DNA of 10,479 bases from Alphaproteobacteria bacterium (GTDB lineage Bacteria > Pseudomonadota > Alphaproteobacteria > Rhodospirillales > Rhodospirillaceae), in assembly GCA_003250275.1 (NCBI GenBank), contig QKGW01000582.1:1-10479 (forward strand), read 5' to 3'. The notes below the pieces were generated by a model. That model did no database searches. It had not been told where the DNA came from and saw nothing but the letters and a program-made list of their open reading frames with translations. Position numbers and translations under genes: made by a program. Numbering within the stretch: position 1 is the first letter of the stretch; every line of letters begins with the position of its first letter. Of this stretch, positions 1 to 7,184 are shown in pieces.

Positions 1-1103
1 AAGAGGCTGGCGACGGTGCCGGCGCGGATCGAATCGGCGCCGAGGCTCGGGCCGACCGAACGTTCCTCAAGGAAGGTGATCGAGGTCGGCAGCGCGCCGG
101 AGCGCAGCACCAGCGCGAGGTCGTTGGCCTCCTGCACGGTGAAGCCGCCGGTGATCACGCCGCTGCCCTGAAGGATCGGGCCGCGGATGTTCGGCGCGCT
201 CACCACCTTGTTGTCGAGCACGATCGCGAGGTTGTGGCCGACGTTCTCCTGCGTGACCTTGCCGAAGATACGGCCGCCGAGCGCGTCGAAACGGAACGAC
301 ACCACCGGCGCGCCCTGGTCGAACGAGGGCTGCGCGTCGACGAGGTGTTCGCCCGCGACCTCGACCTTCTTGCGCACCACGTAATACTGCTTCTGGCCGT
401 CGGGACGCGGGTTCAGGCCCTCGAGGAGCATCGAGCCCGGCGGCACGCGGCCGCGCATCGCGTCCTCGACCGTGGTGTCGGTGTCGAGGAGGTGGAAGGT
501 CATGCGCGCGGTCTTGCCGATCACCTCGCGGGCGCGCTTCGGATCGGAGACGCCGGGCAACTGCACGACGATACGGTTGTCGCCCTGGCGCTGGATCGAG
601 GGCTCGCGGGTGCCGAGTTCGTCGATGCGCTTGCGGATGATTTCGAGGGTGGTCGAGACCGCCCCTTCGAGCATGTCCTTGCGCGCCTTCTCGCCGTAGG
701 AGAGGCGGACCGCGCCGTTCTCGTCCATCGTCACGTCGGCGTTCGGCACCGCGTTGCGCAGAACCTTGCGCGCCTGCTCGCGGTCGGCGGCTTCGCCGAG
801 GATGCTGGCGACCACCGCGCCGTCCTTCACCCCGAGGCCGGTGTAGCGCAGCTTCTCGGAGCGCAGCGCGCTGCGCGCGACGTCGAGCACGCCTTCGAGC
901 TTGTCGTGCATCAGCTCGGCGGTGTTGAGCTCAAGCAGAAGATGCGAACCGCCTTGAAGATCGAGGCCGAGGCTCAAGGGTTGCAGCCACGACGGCAGCT
1001 TGTCCGACGTGTCGCGCCCGATCAGGTTGGGCGCGGCAAACACCATACCCGCCGCGACCACGAGCGCGATCAGGGCGAGCTTCCACTTCTGAAAATACAG
1101 CAT
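1..1103 (-). CDS. secD: Protein translocase subunit SecD (3' end cut by window)
   Basis: SecD is an inner-membrane RND-type subunit that, with SecF, uses the proton gradient to help pull secreted proteins through SecYEG. The visible 367 residues start with a membrane segment (about 6-24), then LGLDLQGG at 45-52, the periplasmic P1 region with RKRIDELGTREPSIQRQG at about 157-174, IVLDNKVVSAP at 294-304, a GSG..GGF segment near 313-321, and EERSVGPSLG at 346-355 just before the second membrane region. The remaining membrane helices lie beyond the left edge; family members are roughly 500-600 residues. The ATG at 1103 is preceded by GAAGG about 8 bases upstream, and a membrane anchor follows at once. 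yajC lies 72 bp upstream on the same strand, and secF would be expected next, outside the window. The family assignment is secure. Confidence 0.97.
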   Translation of the reverse strand, partial: MLYFQKWKLALIALVVAAGMVFAAPNLIGRDTSDKLPSWLQPLSLGLDLQGGSHLLLELNTAELMHDKLEGVLDVARSALRSEKLRYTGLGVKDGAVVASILGEAADREQARKVLRNAVPNADVTMDENGAVRLSYGEKARKDMLEGAVSTTLEIIRKRIDELGTREPSIQRQGDNRIVVQLPGVSDPKRAREVIGKTARMTFHLLDTDTTVEDAMRGRVPPGSMLLEGLNPRPDGQKQYYVVRKKVEVAGEHLVDAQPSFDQGAPVVSFRFDALGGRIFGKVTQENVGHNLAIVLDNKVVSAPNIRGPILQGSGVITGGFTVQEANDLALVLRSGALPTSITFLEERSVGPSLGADSIRAGTVASL

Positions 1104-1135
1104 CGGGAGACCTTCGGGCGGACGTGAAAAGCCTT

Positions 1136-1157
1136 CGCGCCCGGATGACCGGGCGCG
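1136..1157 (-). promoter_or_regulatory. Intercistronic hairpin between yajC and secD
   Basis: Perfect 9-bp GC stem, CGCGCCCGG (1136-1144) against CCGGGCGCG (1149-1157), closing a 4-base loop. It lies in the 72-bp gap after the yajC stop and before the secD start. Read on the minus strand it is followed, after a few bases, by a short CTTTTC run, so it could be a weak or partial terminator. It could also be an mRNA-stabilising stem that sets the yajC:secD ratio. The structure is seen directly; its role is inferred. Confidence 0.5.
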
Positions 1158-1175
1158 GGCTTGGCAGTATCGGGC

Positions 1176-1589
1176 TTACTTGCCGCCGAGCAGGCGGCGC
1201 AGCTTCGAGCCGGAGGCCGGCTTCTCGCCTTCGGCGGCGCCCTCGGCGCCTTCGGCCTTGGCTTCGGCCTTCTCGGCGGAAGCGGCCTGCTCCTTGTAGA
1301 TGCCGAGCACGGTCTCGCGGGTCACCTTGACGCGCAGGTTCTCGGCGATCTCGACGGTCAGCTCGTTGTCGAGGGTCTTGGTGACGGTGCCGACGATGCC
1401 GCCGCCGGTGACGATGCGGTCGCCGCGCTTGATGCCGGAAAGCATCGCCTTGTGTTCCTTGGCGCGCTTCTGCTGCGGACGGATCAGCAGGAAGTAGAAG
1501 ATGCCGAAGACGAGAACGAGCGGCAGCATCTGCTCGAAGCCGAAGCCGGGGGCTCCTGCGGTCTGGGCGAAGGCGGGCGAAATCAGCAT
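1176..1589 (-). CDS. yajC: Preprotein translocase accessory subunit YajC
   Basis: Small single-span inner-membrane protein of the SecDF-YajC complex, which associates with the Sec translocon. The 137 residues show a short N-terminus (MLISPAFAQT), one membrane helix at about 21-36 (LPLVLVFGIFYFLLIRP), the basic RPQQKRAKEHK stretch at 37-47, and the family GDRIVTGGGIVGTV motif. The C-terminus is an Ala/Glu/Lys-rich tail ending in basic residues, somewhat longer than the roughly 110-residue E. coli protein. The reading frame stays open upstream to 1679, but I chose ATG 1589: it has AGGAG about 11 bases upstream and it gives the typical YajC N-terminus. It is the first gene of the yajC-secD(-secF) operon and is divergent from the ATPase gene. 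Confidence 0.95.
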   Translation of the reverse strand: MLISPAFAQTAGAPGFGFEQMLPLVLVFGIFYFLLIRPQQKRAKEHKAMLSGIKRGDRIVTGGGIVGTVTKTLDNELTVEIAENLRVKVTRETVLGIYKEQAASAEKAEAKAEGAEGAAEGEKPASGSKLRRLLGGK

Positions 1590-1691
1590 GTATCCAAAGC
1601 TCCTCTCGGGCGCCCCAGTCGCCGGGACCCTCCGGTCGCGGGGCAACGTCGTTGGTGCGTCGCGCCACGCCTGGCGCATACGATTCGACGG

Positions 1692-1719
1692 ACTATAACC
1701 ATCGGGGCCCGAGATTCAA
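1692..1719 (-). promoter_or_regulatory. Predicted sigma70-like promoter of yajC-secD
   Basis: On the minus strand, TTGAAT (1714-1719) and TATAGT (1692-1697) are separated by 16 bp, close to the TTGACA/TATAAT consensus. They sit about 100 bases upstream of the yajC start, in the least GC-rich part of the divergent yajC/ATPase intergenic region. This is a pattern match only. Confidence 0.5.
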
Positions 1720-1756
1720 TGTTTAACCGATGTTCGATTTGTGATTGTCTCGGGCC
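1706..1756. repeat. Inverted repeat in the yajC/ATPase divergent region
   Basis: Perfect 9-bp arms GGCCCGAGA (1706-1714) and TCTCGGGCC (1748-1756) flank a 33-bp AT-richer spacer. The left arm falls inside the predicted yajC promoter spacer. A second small inverted pair, CATCGG (1700-1705) and CCGATG (1727-1732), is interleaved with it. It may be a regulatory site or a chance pairing; no regulator is implied by the neighbours. Confidence 0.35.
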
Positions 1757-1803
1757 GTCGCAGTCGCGCGCAGTAACGCACCGCGCGCAAAGGAGCTAAG
1801 CCG

Positions 1804-2670
1804 ATGACCGAACTGGCGCAAGTCCTCGCAACCCTGAGCCGCATCGCCGACGCGCTCGAACGCCGCGACCCACCCGCGCCGCCGGTGACGATCCCCGACG
1901 ACGCCGACGCCTTCGTCTGGCAGACCGCGCCGGACGCACTGATGCCGGTGCGCCGCGTCAACCGCCTGCCGATCGGCCTGCTGAAGGGCATCGAACCGCA
2001 GAAGGCCAAGCTCCTCGAAAACACCCTGCGCTTCGCCAAGGGGCTGCCCGCCAACAACGCGCTGCTGTGGGGCGCGCGCGGCACCGGCAAATCCTCGCTG
2101 GTCAAGGCGGTGCACGCCGAGGCCAACGCGCTGAGCGGCGCGCGCATGGCGATGATCGAGATCCAGCGCGAGGACATCCCGTCCCTCTCCCGCCTCCTCC
2201 GCCACCTCGCGCAGAGCGAGCGGCGCTTCCTGCTGTTCTGCGACGATCTCTCCTTCGAGAACCAGGACGAGAGCTACAAATCGCTGAAGTCGGTGCTCGA
2301 CGGCGGCCTCGAAGGCCGGCCCGACTCCGTGTTGTTCTACGCCACCTCGAACCGCCGCCACCTGATGAGCCGGCAGATGATCGAGAACGAGCGCGTCGGC
2401 GCGATCCACCAGGGCGAGGCGGTGGAGGAGAAGGTGTCCCTCTCCGACCGCTTCGGGATGTGGATCGGCTTCCACAACATGGATCAGGAAACCTACCTCG
2501 ACATCGTGCGCGGCTATTGCGCCGCGACCGGGCTCGCTCTGCCGTTCGAGGAGGTCCGCCCGAAGGCGCTCGAATGGGCGACGACGCGCGGCGGACGCTC
2601 GGGCCGCGTCGCCTGGCAGTTCTTCCTCGACCTCTGCGGCCGCGAGGGGATTCCGCCCAGGTTCGAGTGA
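1804..2670 (+). CDS. AAA+ ATPase of the DUF815 family
   Basis: A 288-residue predicted P-loop ATPase of the DUF815 type, whose physiological role I do not know. Visible elements in order are a short helical N-terminus (1-22), Walker A GARGTGKSS at 90-98, Walker B RFLLFCDD at 141-148, a sensor-1-like TSN at 181-183, SLSDRFG at 212-218 (candidate arginine finger) and GRSGR at 264-268 (candidate sensor 2). It has no signal peptide or membrane segment, so it should be cytoplasmic. The ATG at 1804 has an excellent AAAGGAG (1789-1795) 8 bases upstream. It is transcribed divergently from yajC-secD and is followed 66 bp later by the HAD gene on the same strand. Known for the family: ATP binding by homology only. 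A link to Sec or to the cell envelope would be guilt by association. Confidence 0.88.
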   Translation: MTELAQVLATLSRIADALERRDPPAPPVTIPDDADAFVWQTAPDALMPVRRVNRLPIGLLKGIEPQKAKLLENTLRFAKGLPANNALLWGARGTGKSSLVKAVHAEANALSGARMAMIEIQREDIPSLSRLLRHLAQSERRFLLFCDDLSFENQDESYKSLKSVLDGGLEGRPDSVLFYATSNRRHLMSRQMIENERVGAIHQGEAVEEKVSLSDRFGMWIGFHNMDQETYLDIVRGYCAATGLALPFEEVRPKALEWATTRGGRSGRVAWQFFLDLCGREGIPPRFE

Positions 2671-2736
2671 CCGCGCCTTGAACCCGCCGCGCGAACGGCG
2701 ATATCCGTAGTCGGAACCAAGGCTTGGGAGGTGGAG

Positions 2737-3399
2737 ATGGTCCGCGCCTGCGTGTTCGATGCGTATGGAACCCTGTTCGACGTCCACTCCGCCGCGGCGC
2801 GCCATGCCGACGCGGTCGGCCCCGCCGCCGAGGCGGTGTCGAAGACCTGGCGCACCAAGCAGCTCGAATACACCTGGGTGCGCAGCCTGATGCACCGCCA
2901 CGTCGACTTCTGGGCCTGCACCGTCGACGCGCTCGACTTCGCCTTGAGCGCCAACGGCTTGGCGAAGCGCCCCGATCTCGCGCAGCTCCTGCTCGGCGCC
3001 TACCGCGCCCTCTCCCCCTTCCCCGAGGTGCGCGGCGTGCTCGAAGCGCTCAAGGCGCGGGGCGTCGCGATCGCGATCCTCTCCAACGGCACGCCCGAGA
3101 TGCTGCGCGCGGCGGTCGAATCCGCCGGTCTCGCCGATCTCGAAATGCCGCTGTTCTCGGTGGAGCCGCTCGGAATCTACAAGCCCGACGCCAAGGTCTA
3201 CCGCCTCGTCACCGACCATTACGACGTCGCGCCCGAGGAGATCAGCTTCCAGAGCTCGAACGCCTGGGACATCGCCGGCGGACGCGCCTTCGGCTACCGC
3301 GCGGTGTGGATCAACCGCACCGAACAGCCCGACGAATACGGCCTGCGCGGCGAGGTGCCGGAACTGTCGTCTCTGGAAGGTTTGGCCGAGGCCCTGTGA
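2737..3399 (+). CDS. Haloacid dehalogenase, type II (L-2-haloacid dehalogenase family)
   Basis: HAD-superfamily hydrolase of about 220 residues, the usual length for type II haloacid dehalogenases, which remove halide from L-2-haloacids to give D-2-hydroxyacids. Counting from an in-frame GTG at 2731, the sequence has D10 and T14 (FDAYGTLFD), R41, S118 (LSNGT), K151 and Y157, S175 and N177 (SSNAWD) and D180. These are the same residues at the same numbers as the catalytic set I recall from Pseudomonas L-DEX YL. I set the start at ATG 2737 because GGGAGG (2726-2731) lies 5 bases before it and overlaps the GTG; the GTG, with AAGG further upstream, is the alternative. It is cytoplasmic, with no signal. 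It is co-directional with the ATPase and convergent with nlpD. The true substrate is unproven, because many family members are annotated by homology alone. Confidence 0.9.
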   Translation: MVRACVFDAYGTLFDVHSAAARHADAVGPAAEAVSKTWRTKQLEYTWVRSLMHRHVDFWACTVDALDFALSANGLAKRPDLAQLLLGAYRALSPFPEVRGVLEALKARGVAIAILSNGTPEMLRAAVESAGLADLEMPLFSVEPLGIYKPDAKVYRLVTDHYDVAPEEISFQSSNAWDIAGGRAFGYRAVWINRTEQPDEYGLRGEVPELSSLEGLAEAL

Positions 3400-3401
3400 T
3401 G

Positions 3402-3435
3402 GCCCGTCATCCCCGGGCTTGACCAATCCTGACGG
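3402..3435. repeat. Hairpin-forming element between convergent genes; partial intergenic palindromic repeat
   Basis: The 43-bp gap between the convergent HAD and nlpD stops contains two alternative stems. One pairs GCCCG (3402-3406) with CGGGC (3414-3418). The other pairs CCGTCA (3404-3409) with TGACGG (3430-3435). Either could serve as a bidirectional terminator, though no long T run follows. The stretch GTCATCCCCGGGCTTGACC (3406-3424) resembles the left half of a dispersed palindromic repeat that I recall from alphaproteobacterial genomes. The matching right half appears to be lost. Confidence 0.4.
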
Positions 3436-3442
3436 ACGGATC

Positions 3443-4375
3443 TCAGTCGAGGTACTTCATCGGGTCGACCGCCTTCGCGCCTTCCCGCACCTCGAAGTGG
3501 AGCTGCGGCGAGGTGACCGAGCCGGTCTGCCCGACCGAGGCGATGATCTGGCCGCGCCGCACGGTCGCGCCGCGCTGCACCTTGATTTCGTCCGCGTGGG
3601 CGTAGGTGGTGATCAGCCCGCCTTGATGCTTCAGGAGAAGCATGTTCCCGAACCCCTTGAGTTCGTTACCGGCATAGGCGACGACGCCTGCCTCCGCGGC
3701 GCGGATCGAGGTGCCGAGACGGGCGGAAATGTTGATGCCGTCGTTGCGCATCCCCTTGGCCGTCGCGCCGTAGGGGATGAGCACCTTGCCGCGCACCGGC
3801 CATTCGAAGCCCCGCCCCTGGCGCGGCGGCGGCGTCGGGATCGCCGCGGCCTTGGGCGGCGGCGCGGTGGCGACGCGGGTTTCGGGCGCGGCGGGCGGCG
3901 CGGAACCGCCGTCCGCGGCGGGTGCGGAGGGTTGCGGCGTCGCCGCGCTCTGCACCGGCGGATCGAGGCCCGGCTCGGTGGTGCCGGGAAGTTGCAACGC
4001 CTGGCCGATGTAGATCGTATAGGGCGTTTGCAGACCGTTGACCCGCACCAGGGCGCTCATGTCGACGTTGTGCATCTGCGCGATGCGGTAGACCGTTTCG
4101 CCGCGCCGCACCACGTGGGTCGGGCGCGGCGGCACCGAAAGCACCTGGCCGACGAACAGGGTATAGGGCGGGTCGAGGTGGTTCCGCTCGATCAGCGTGC
4201 GCATCGGCACGCCGTGGGCGGTGGCGATGGCATAGACGGTGTCGCCCTTCTGCACCACGTACTGGCCCGGACCGATGCGCGGTGCGCCGCCGCCGTAGCT
4301 GCCGAGGCGCACGCCTGAACACCCCGAAAGCGCGAGCAGCGCAACCAACCCCCAGATGGCGACGGACTTTCCCAT
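3443..4375 (-). CDS. nlpD: NlpD-like lipoprotein with two LysM domains and a degenerate LytM (M23) domain
   Basis: Predicted 310-residue envelope lipoprotein that binds peptidoglycan and probably activates a cell-separation amidase. It begins with a signal peptide and lipobox LSGC (Cys19), followed by LysM domains at about 39-82 and 87-130, a Pro/Ala-rich linker (131-188) and a LytM/M23 fold from about 189 to the end. The M23 zinc-site residues are altered: the usual HxGxD segment reads NDGIN (211-215) and the usual HLH reads QLH (291-293), leaving only H293 and H260. That pattern matches the non-catalytic activators NlpD and EnvC rather than an active endopeptidase. The frame is open to 4417, but ATG 4375 gives a clean lipoprotein signal; its ribosome site is weak. 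It lies 38 bp after pcm, in the surE-pcm-nlpD order also found in E. coli. Confidence 0.9.
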   Translation of the reverse strand: MGKSVAIWGLVALLALSGCSGVRLGSYGGGAPRIGPGQYVVQKGDTVYAIATAHGVPMRTLIERNHLDPPYTLFVGQVLSVPPRPTHVVRRGETVYRIAQMHNVDMSALVRVNGLQTPYTIYIGQALQLPGTTEPGLDPPVQSAATPQPSAPAADGGSAPPAAPETRVATAPPPKAAAIPTPPPRQGRGFEWPVRGKVLIPYGATAKGMRNDGINISARLGTSIRAAEAGVVAYAGNELKGFGNMLLLKHQGGLITTYAHADEIKVQRGATVRRGQIIASVGQTGSVTSPQLHFEVREGAKAVDPMKYLD

Positions 4376-4413
4376 GACCGTCACTCTACAGTCGCGCTGC
4401 GGGGCCGACAACG

Positions 4414-5055
4414 TCATCCGGCATCGTCCGGCACGCCGGGAACGAGTGGAACGAAGCGCACCGGGAACAGGGTCTCGGTCTCGAAGCCGCTCTCGGTGCG
4501 GCGCACCCGCACCACGTCCTGGCGGTCGGGGCCGGTGTCGAGCGGCGTCACCAGCACGCCGCCGACGGCGAGCTGGCCGATGATCGCGTGCGGCAGCTCG
4601 CGCGCCGCGGCGGTGATGATGACGCGCTCGAACGGCGCCTGCGCCGGCCAGCCGCGCATCCCGTCGCCGTGCATCGCGACGACGTTGGTGAGGCGCAGCA
4701 GGCGGAAGCGCGCCTCCGCCTCGGTGAGCAGCGCCTTATGGCGTTCGAGGGTGTAGACGCGGCGCGAGAGCTGCGCCAGAACCGCGGTCTGGTAGCCCGA
4801 GCCGGTGCCGATTTCGAGCACCTTGGGGCGGCTGCCGAGTTCGAGCGCCTGGGTCATCAGGCCGACGACGAGCGGCTGGCTGATCGTCTGGCCGCAGCCG
4901 ATCGGCAACGCCGCGTTGTCCCACGCCTGATCGGCGAAAGGTTCCGCGACGAACAGGTCGCGCGGCACCTTCTCGATCGCCGCGAGGACCCGCGTATCCG
5001 TGATCCCCGACCGCCTCAGCTCCATCAGCAAGCGGATGCGCAGCGCCGGGTTCAT
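4414..5055 (-). CDS. pcm: Protein-L-isoaspartate O-methyltransferase
   Basis: Cytoplasmic repair enzyme (EC 2.1.1.77) that methylates L-isoaspartyl residues in aged proteins using S-adenosylmethionine, allowing their return to aspartate. The 213 residues fit the family length. Visible motifs are the active-site loop GCGQTISQP at 53-61 (Ser59), the SAM-binding motif I VLEIGTGSGYQ at 79-89, the acidic end of the second strand (E104), and the later GDG at 130-132. The C-terminal FVPL segment is also typical. The ATG at 5055 lies 13 bp after the surE stop and has only a weak ribosome site (GGACG), so translation may depend on surE read-through. It is the third gene of the serS-surE-pcm-nlpD operon. 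Confidence 0.95.
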   Translation of the reverse strand: MNPALRIRLLMELRRSGITDTRVLAAIEKVPRDLFVAEPFADQAWDNAALPIGCGQTISQPLVVGLMTQALELGSRPKVLEIGTGSGYQTAVLAQLSRRVYTLERHKALLTEAEARFRLLRLTNVVAMHGDGMRGWPAQAPFERVIITAAARELPHAIIGQLAVGGVLVTPLDTGPDRQDVVRVRRTESGFETETLFPVRFVPLVPGVPDDAG

Positions 5056-5068
5056 CGCGTCGTCCGGG

Positions 5069-5875
5069 TCAGGCCACCGTGCCGGTATCGAAGATGCCGG
5101 CGAGGTGTTCGAGGGTATCGTGATGGGTGAGGTTGACGGTGAGCGGCGTCGCGGTGATGTAGCCCGCGTCGCAGCGCTCCATGTCGCTGCCCTCGACCAG
5201 CTGGGTATCGGCGTGGAGCTGGCCGATCCAGATGTAGGGCCGTCCGCGCGGGTCGATGCGCTCGACGAGGTTGTCGCCGACCTTGTGGTGACCCTGCGGC
5301 GCGAGCACCGTCCCCGCCACCGAGGGCGCGGGCACGTTGGGGAAGTTCACCGACATCAGCACGTCGCCCGGCCAGCCGCGCGAGCACAGCGCGCGGATCA
5401 CCTCGGGCGCGTGGACCTCGGCGGTGCGCCACTTCACCGGCTCCTGCTGGCGCAGCACCTGGCTCAGCGCGATCGCGGGCACGCCGAGAAGCGTCGCCTC
5501 CATCGCCGCGGCGATGGTGCCGGAATAGGTCACGTCGTCGCCGAGGTTGGCGCCGCGGTTGACGCCCGAAAGCAGAAGGGTCGGCCGCGCGTCGGCCATG
5601 AACTTGTTGATCGCGAGCAAAACGCAGTCGGTCGGCGTGCCCTCGACGGCGAAGCGCCGCTCGGAGACCTGCCGCCAGCGCAGCGGCTGGTGCAGGGTGA
5701 GCGAATGCCCCGCGCCGGAATGCTCGGTCTCGGGCGCGACCACCCAGACCTCCGCGCCGAGCGACTGCGCGATCGCTTCGAGCACCTTGAAGCCCGGCGC
5801 GTGGATGCCGTCGTCGTTGGTCAGAAGAATCCGCGCGTTCTTGAGCGGGATCGGCTTGGGGGCGGAAAACCTCAT
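5069..5875 (-). CDS. surE: 5'/3'-nucleotidase SurE
   Basis: Metal-dependent nucleoside-monophosphate phosphatase (EC 3.1.3.5) with a Rossmann-like SurE fold, linked in other bacteria to stationary-phase survival. The 268-residue product has LLTNDDGIHAPG at 17-28 (metal ligands D21, D22), APETEHSGAGHSLT at 47-60 (Ser53) and SGVNRGANLGDD at 103-114 (Asn106), the full metal-binding set for the family. The N-terminus is about 13 residues longer than in proteins that begin MRILLTNDDG. The ATG at 5875 is nevertheless favoured, because it overlaps the serS stop by 4 bp (ATGA), a typical coupling arrangement. The frame is open further upstream into serS, but that is antisense-free shadow sequence without SurE character. 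pcm follows after 13 bp. Confidence 0.96.
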   Translation of the reverse strand: MRFSAPKPIPLKNARILLTNDDGIHAPGFKVLEAIAQSLGAEVWVVAPETEHSGAGHSLTLHQPLRWRQVSERRFAVEGTPTDCVLLAINKFMADARPTLLLSGVNRGANLGDDVTYSGTIAAAMEATLLGVPAIALSQVLRQQEPVKWRTAEVHAPEVIRALCSRGWPGDVLMSVNFPNVPAPSVAGTVLAPQGHHKVGDNLVERIDPRGRPYIWIGQLHADTQLVEGSDMERCDAGYITATPLTVNLTHHDTLEHLAGIFDTGTVA

Positions 5876-7152
5876 TCGGGCCTCTTCAATACTTCGATGC
5901 CGCCCATGTAGGGACGCAACACGTCGGGAATTACCACCGAGCCGTCCGCCTGCTGATAATTTTCGAGCACCGCGACGAGCGCGCGGCCCACCGCCACGCC
6001 CGAACCGTTGAGGGTGTGGACGAAGCGCGTGCCCTTCGGCTCGCCCGCCGGGCGATAGCGCGCGCTCATGCGGCGCGCCTGGTAGTCGCCGCAGGTCGAG
6101 CAGCTCGAAATCTCGCGGTAGCGATTCTGGCCGGGCAGCCAGACCTCGATATCGAAGGTGCGCGCCGCGGTCGCGCCCATGTCGCCCGCGCACAGGCCGA
6201 CGACGCGGTACGGCAGTTCGAGGCGGCGCAGCACCTCTTCGGCGCAGCCGAGCATCCGCACCTGCTCGTCGTCGGAGGCTTCGGGCGTGGTGATCGACAC
6301 CATCTCGACCTTGTAGAACTGATGCTGGCGGATCATCCCGCGGGTGTCCTTGCCCGCCGCGCCGGCCTCGGAGCGGAAGCACGCGGTGAGCGCGGTGAAG
6401 CGCTTCGGCAGCGCCTTCTCCTCAAGGATGGTTTCCGCCACGAGGTTGGTGAGCGGCACCTCGGCGGTGGGAATCAGCCAGAAGCCGTTCTCGGTGCGGA
6501 ATAGGTCCTCAGAGAACTTCGGCAGCTGGCCGGTGCCGCGCACCGCATTGTCGCGCACCAGAACCGGCGGCGAAACTTCCTCGTAGCCGTGCTCGGTGGT
6601 GTGCAGGTCGACCATGAACTGGCCGAGGGCGCGTTCGAGCCGAGCCATCGCGCCCTTGAGCACGACGAAGCGCGCGCCCGAAAGCTTGGCCGCATCGTCG
6701 AACGACATCAGGCCGAGGGCGTCGCCGATCGCATCGTGTTCGAGCGGCGCGAAATCGAAGGCGCGCGGATGGCCGATGCGGGTGTGCTCGACGTTGCTCT
6801 CCTCGTCGAGGCCCTCGGGCACGTCGTCGGCGGGGATGTTCGGAATGCCGAGCAGCAGCAGTTCGAGATCGGCGCCCTTCTGCTTCTCCGCCTCTTCGAG
6901 TTCCGCCATCTTGCCCTTGAGCGCGGCGACCTCGTCGATCAGCGCCTGGGCGTCGCCGCCCGCCTTCTTCACCGCGCCGACCTGCTTCGAGGCCTCGTTG
7001 CGGCGCGCCTGCATCTCCTGCCAGGCGGTCTGCATCTGGCGGCGCTCGCGGTCGAGGGCGATCACCGCCTCGGCCATCGCGGGCTTGCCGCGCCGCGCCA
7101 GAGCCTTGTCGAGGAGTTCGGGATTTTCGCGAATCAGGCGGATGTCGAGCAT
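5872..7152 (-). CDS. serS: Seryl-tRNA synthetase
   Basis: Cytoplasmic class II aminoacyl-tRNA synthetase (EC 6.1.1.11) that charges tRNA-Ser and also supplies Ser-tRNA-Sec where selenocysteine is used. The 426 residues match the family. The N-terminal tRNA-binding arm is a helical coiled coil (about 30-98, rich in Glu, Lys, Arg and Ala). The catalytic core shows TAEVPLTN at 229-236, motif 2 FRSEAGAAGKDTRG at 259-272, QFYKVEM at 278-284, EISSCSTCGDYQARR at 347-361, and motif 3 TLNGSGVAVGRALVAVLENYQ-like sequence at 380-400. The ATG at 7152 has AAAGG 7 bases upstream. It is the first gene of the serS-surE-pcm-nlpD operon and overlaps surE by 4 bp. A good promoter lies just upstream, between it and tatC. 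Confidence 0.98.
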   Translation of the reverse strand: MLDIRLIRENPELLDKALARRGKPAMAEAVIALDRERRQMQTAWQEMQARRNEASKQVGAVKKAGGDAQALIDEVAALKGKMAELEEAEKQKGADLELLLLGIPNIPADDVPEGLDEESNVEHTRIGHPRAFDFAPLEHDAIGDALGLMSFDDAAKLSGARFVVLKGAMARLERALGQFMVDLHTTEHGYEEVSPPVLVRDNAVRGTGQLPKFSEDLFRTENGFWLIPTAEVPLTNLVAETILEEKALPKRFTALTACFRSEAGAAGKDTRGMIRQHQFYKVEMVSITTPEASDDEQVRMLGCAEEVLRRLELPYRVVGLCAGDMGATAARTFDIEVWLPGQNRYREISSCSTCGDYQARRMSARYRPAGEPKGTRFVHTLNGSGVAVGRALVAVLENYQQADGSVVIPDVLRPYMGGIEVLKRPE

Positions 7153-7184
7153 GGAAGCAACCTTTGTAGACTCATCGCGATCGG

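Noticed and set aside
234..1127. 297-codon plus-strand frame opposite secD
   Set aside because: Low-complexity His/Arg/Val-rich translation that mirrors secD codons; no family resemblance.
2678..2705. Possible promoter TTGAAC-N16-GATATC upstream of the HAD gene
   Set aside because: The -10 match is poor and the gene may simply be co-transcribed with the ATPase gene 66 bp upstream.
1723..3426. 567-codon open frame on the minus strand spanning the ATPase and HAD genes
   Set aside because: It is antisense to two well-supported genes, rich in Arg/Ala/Gly/His, and has no recognisable domain. Such long antisense frames are normal at this GC content.
3419..4318. 299-codon plus-strand frame opposite nlpD
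   Set aside because: Antisense shadow of a gene with clear LysM and LytM domains; the product is Arg/Gly-rich filler.
5000..5911. 303-codon plus-strand frame opposite surE
   Set aside because: Antisense shadow of surE; no start signal or domain.
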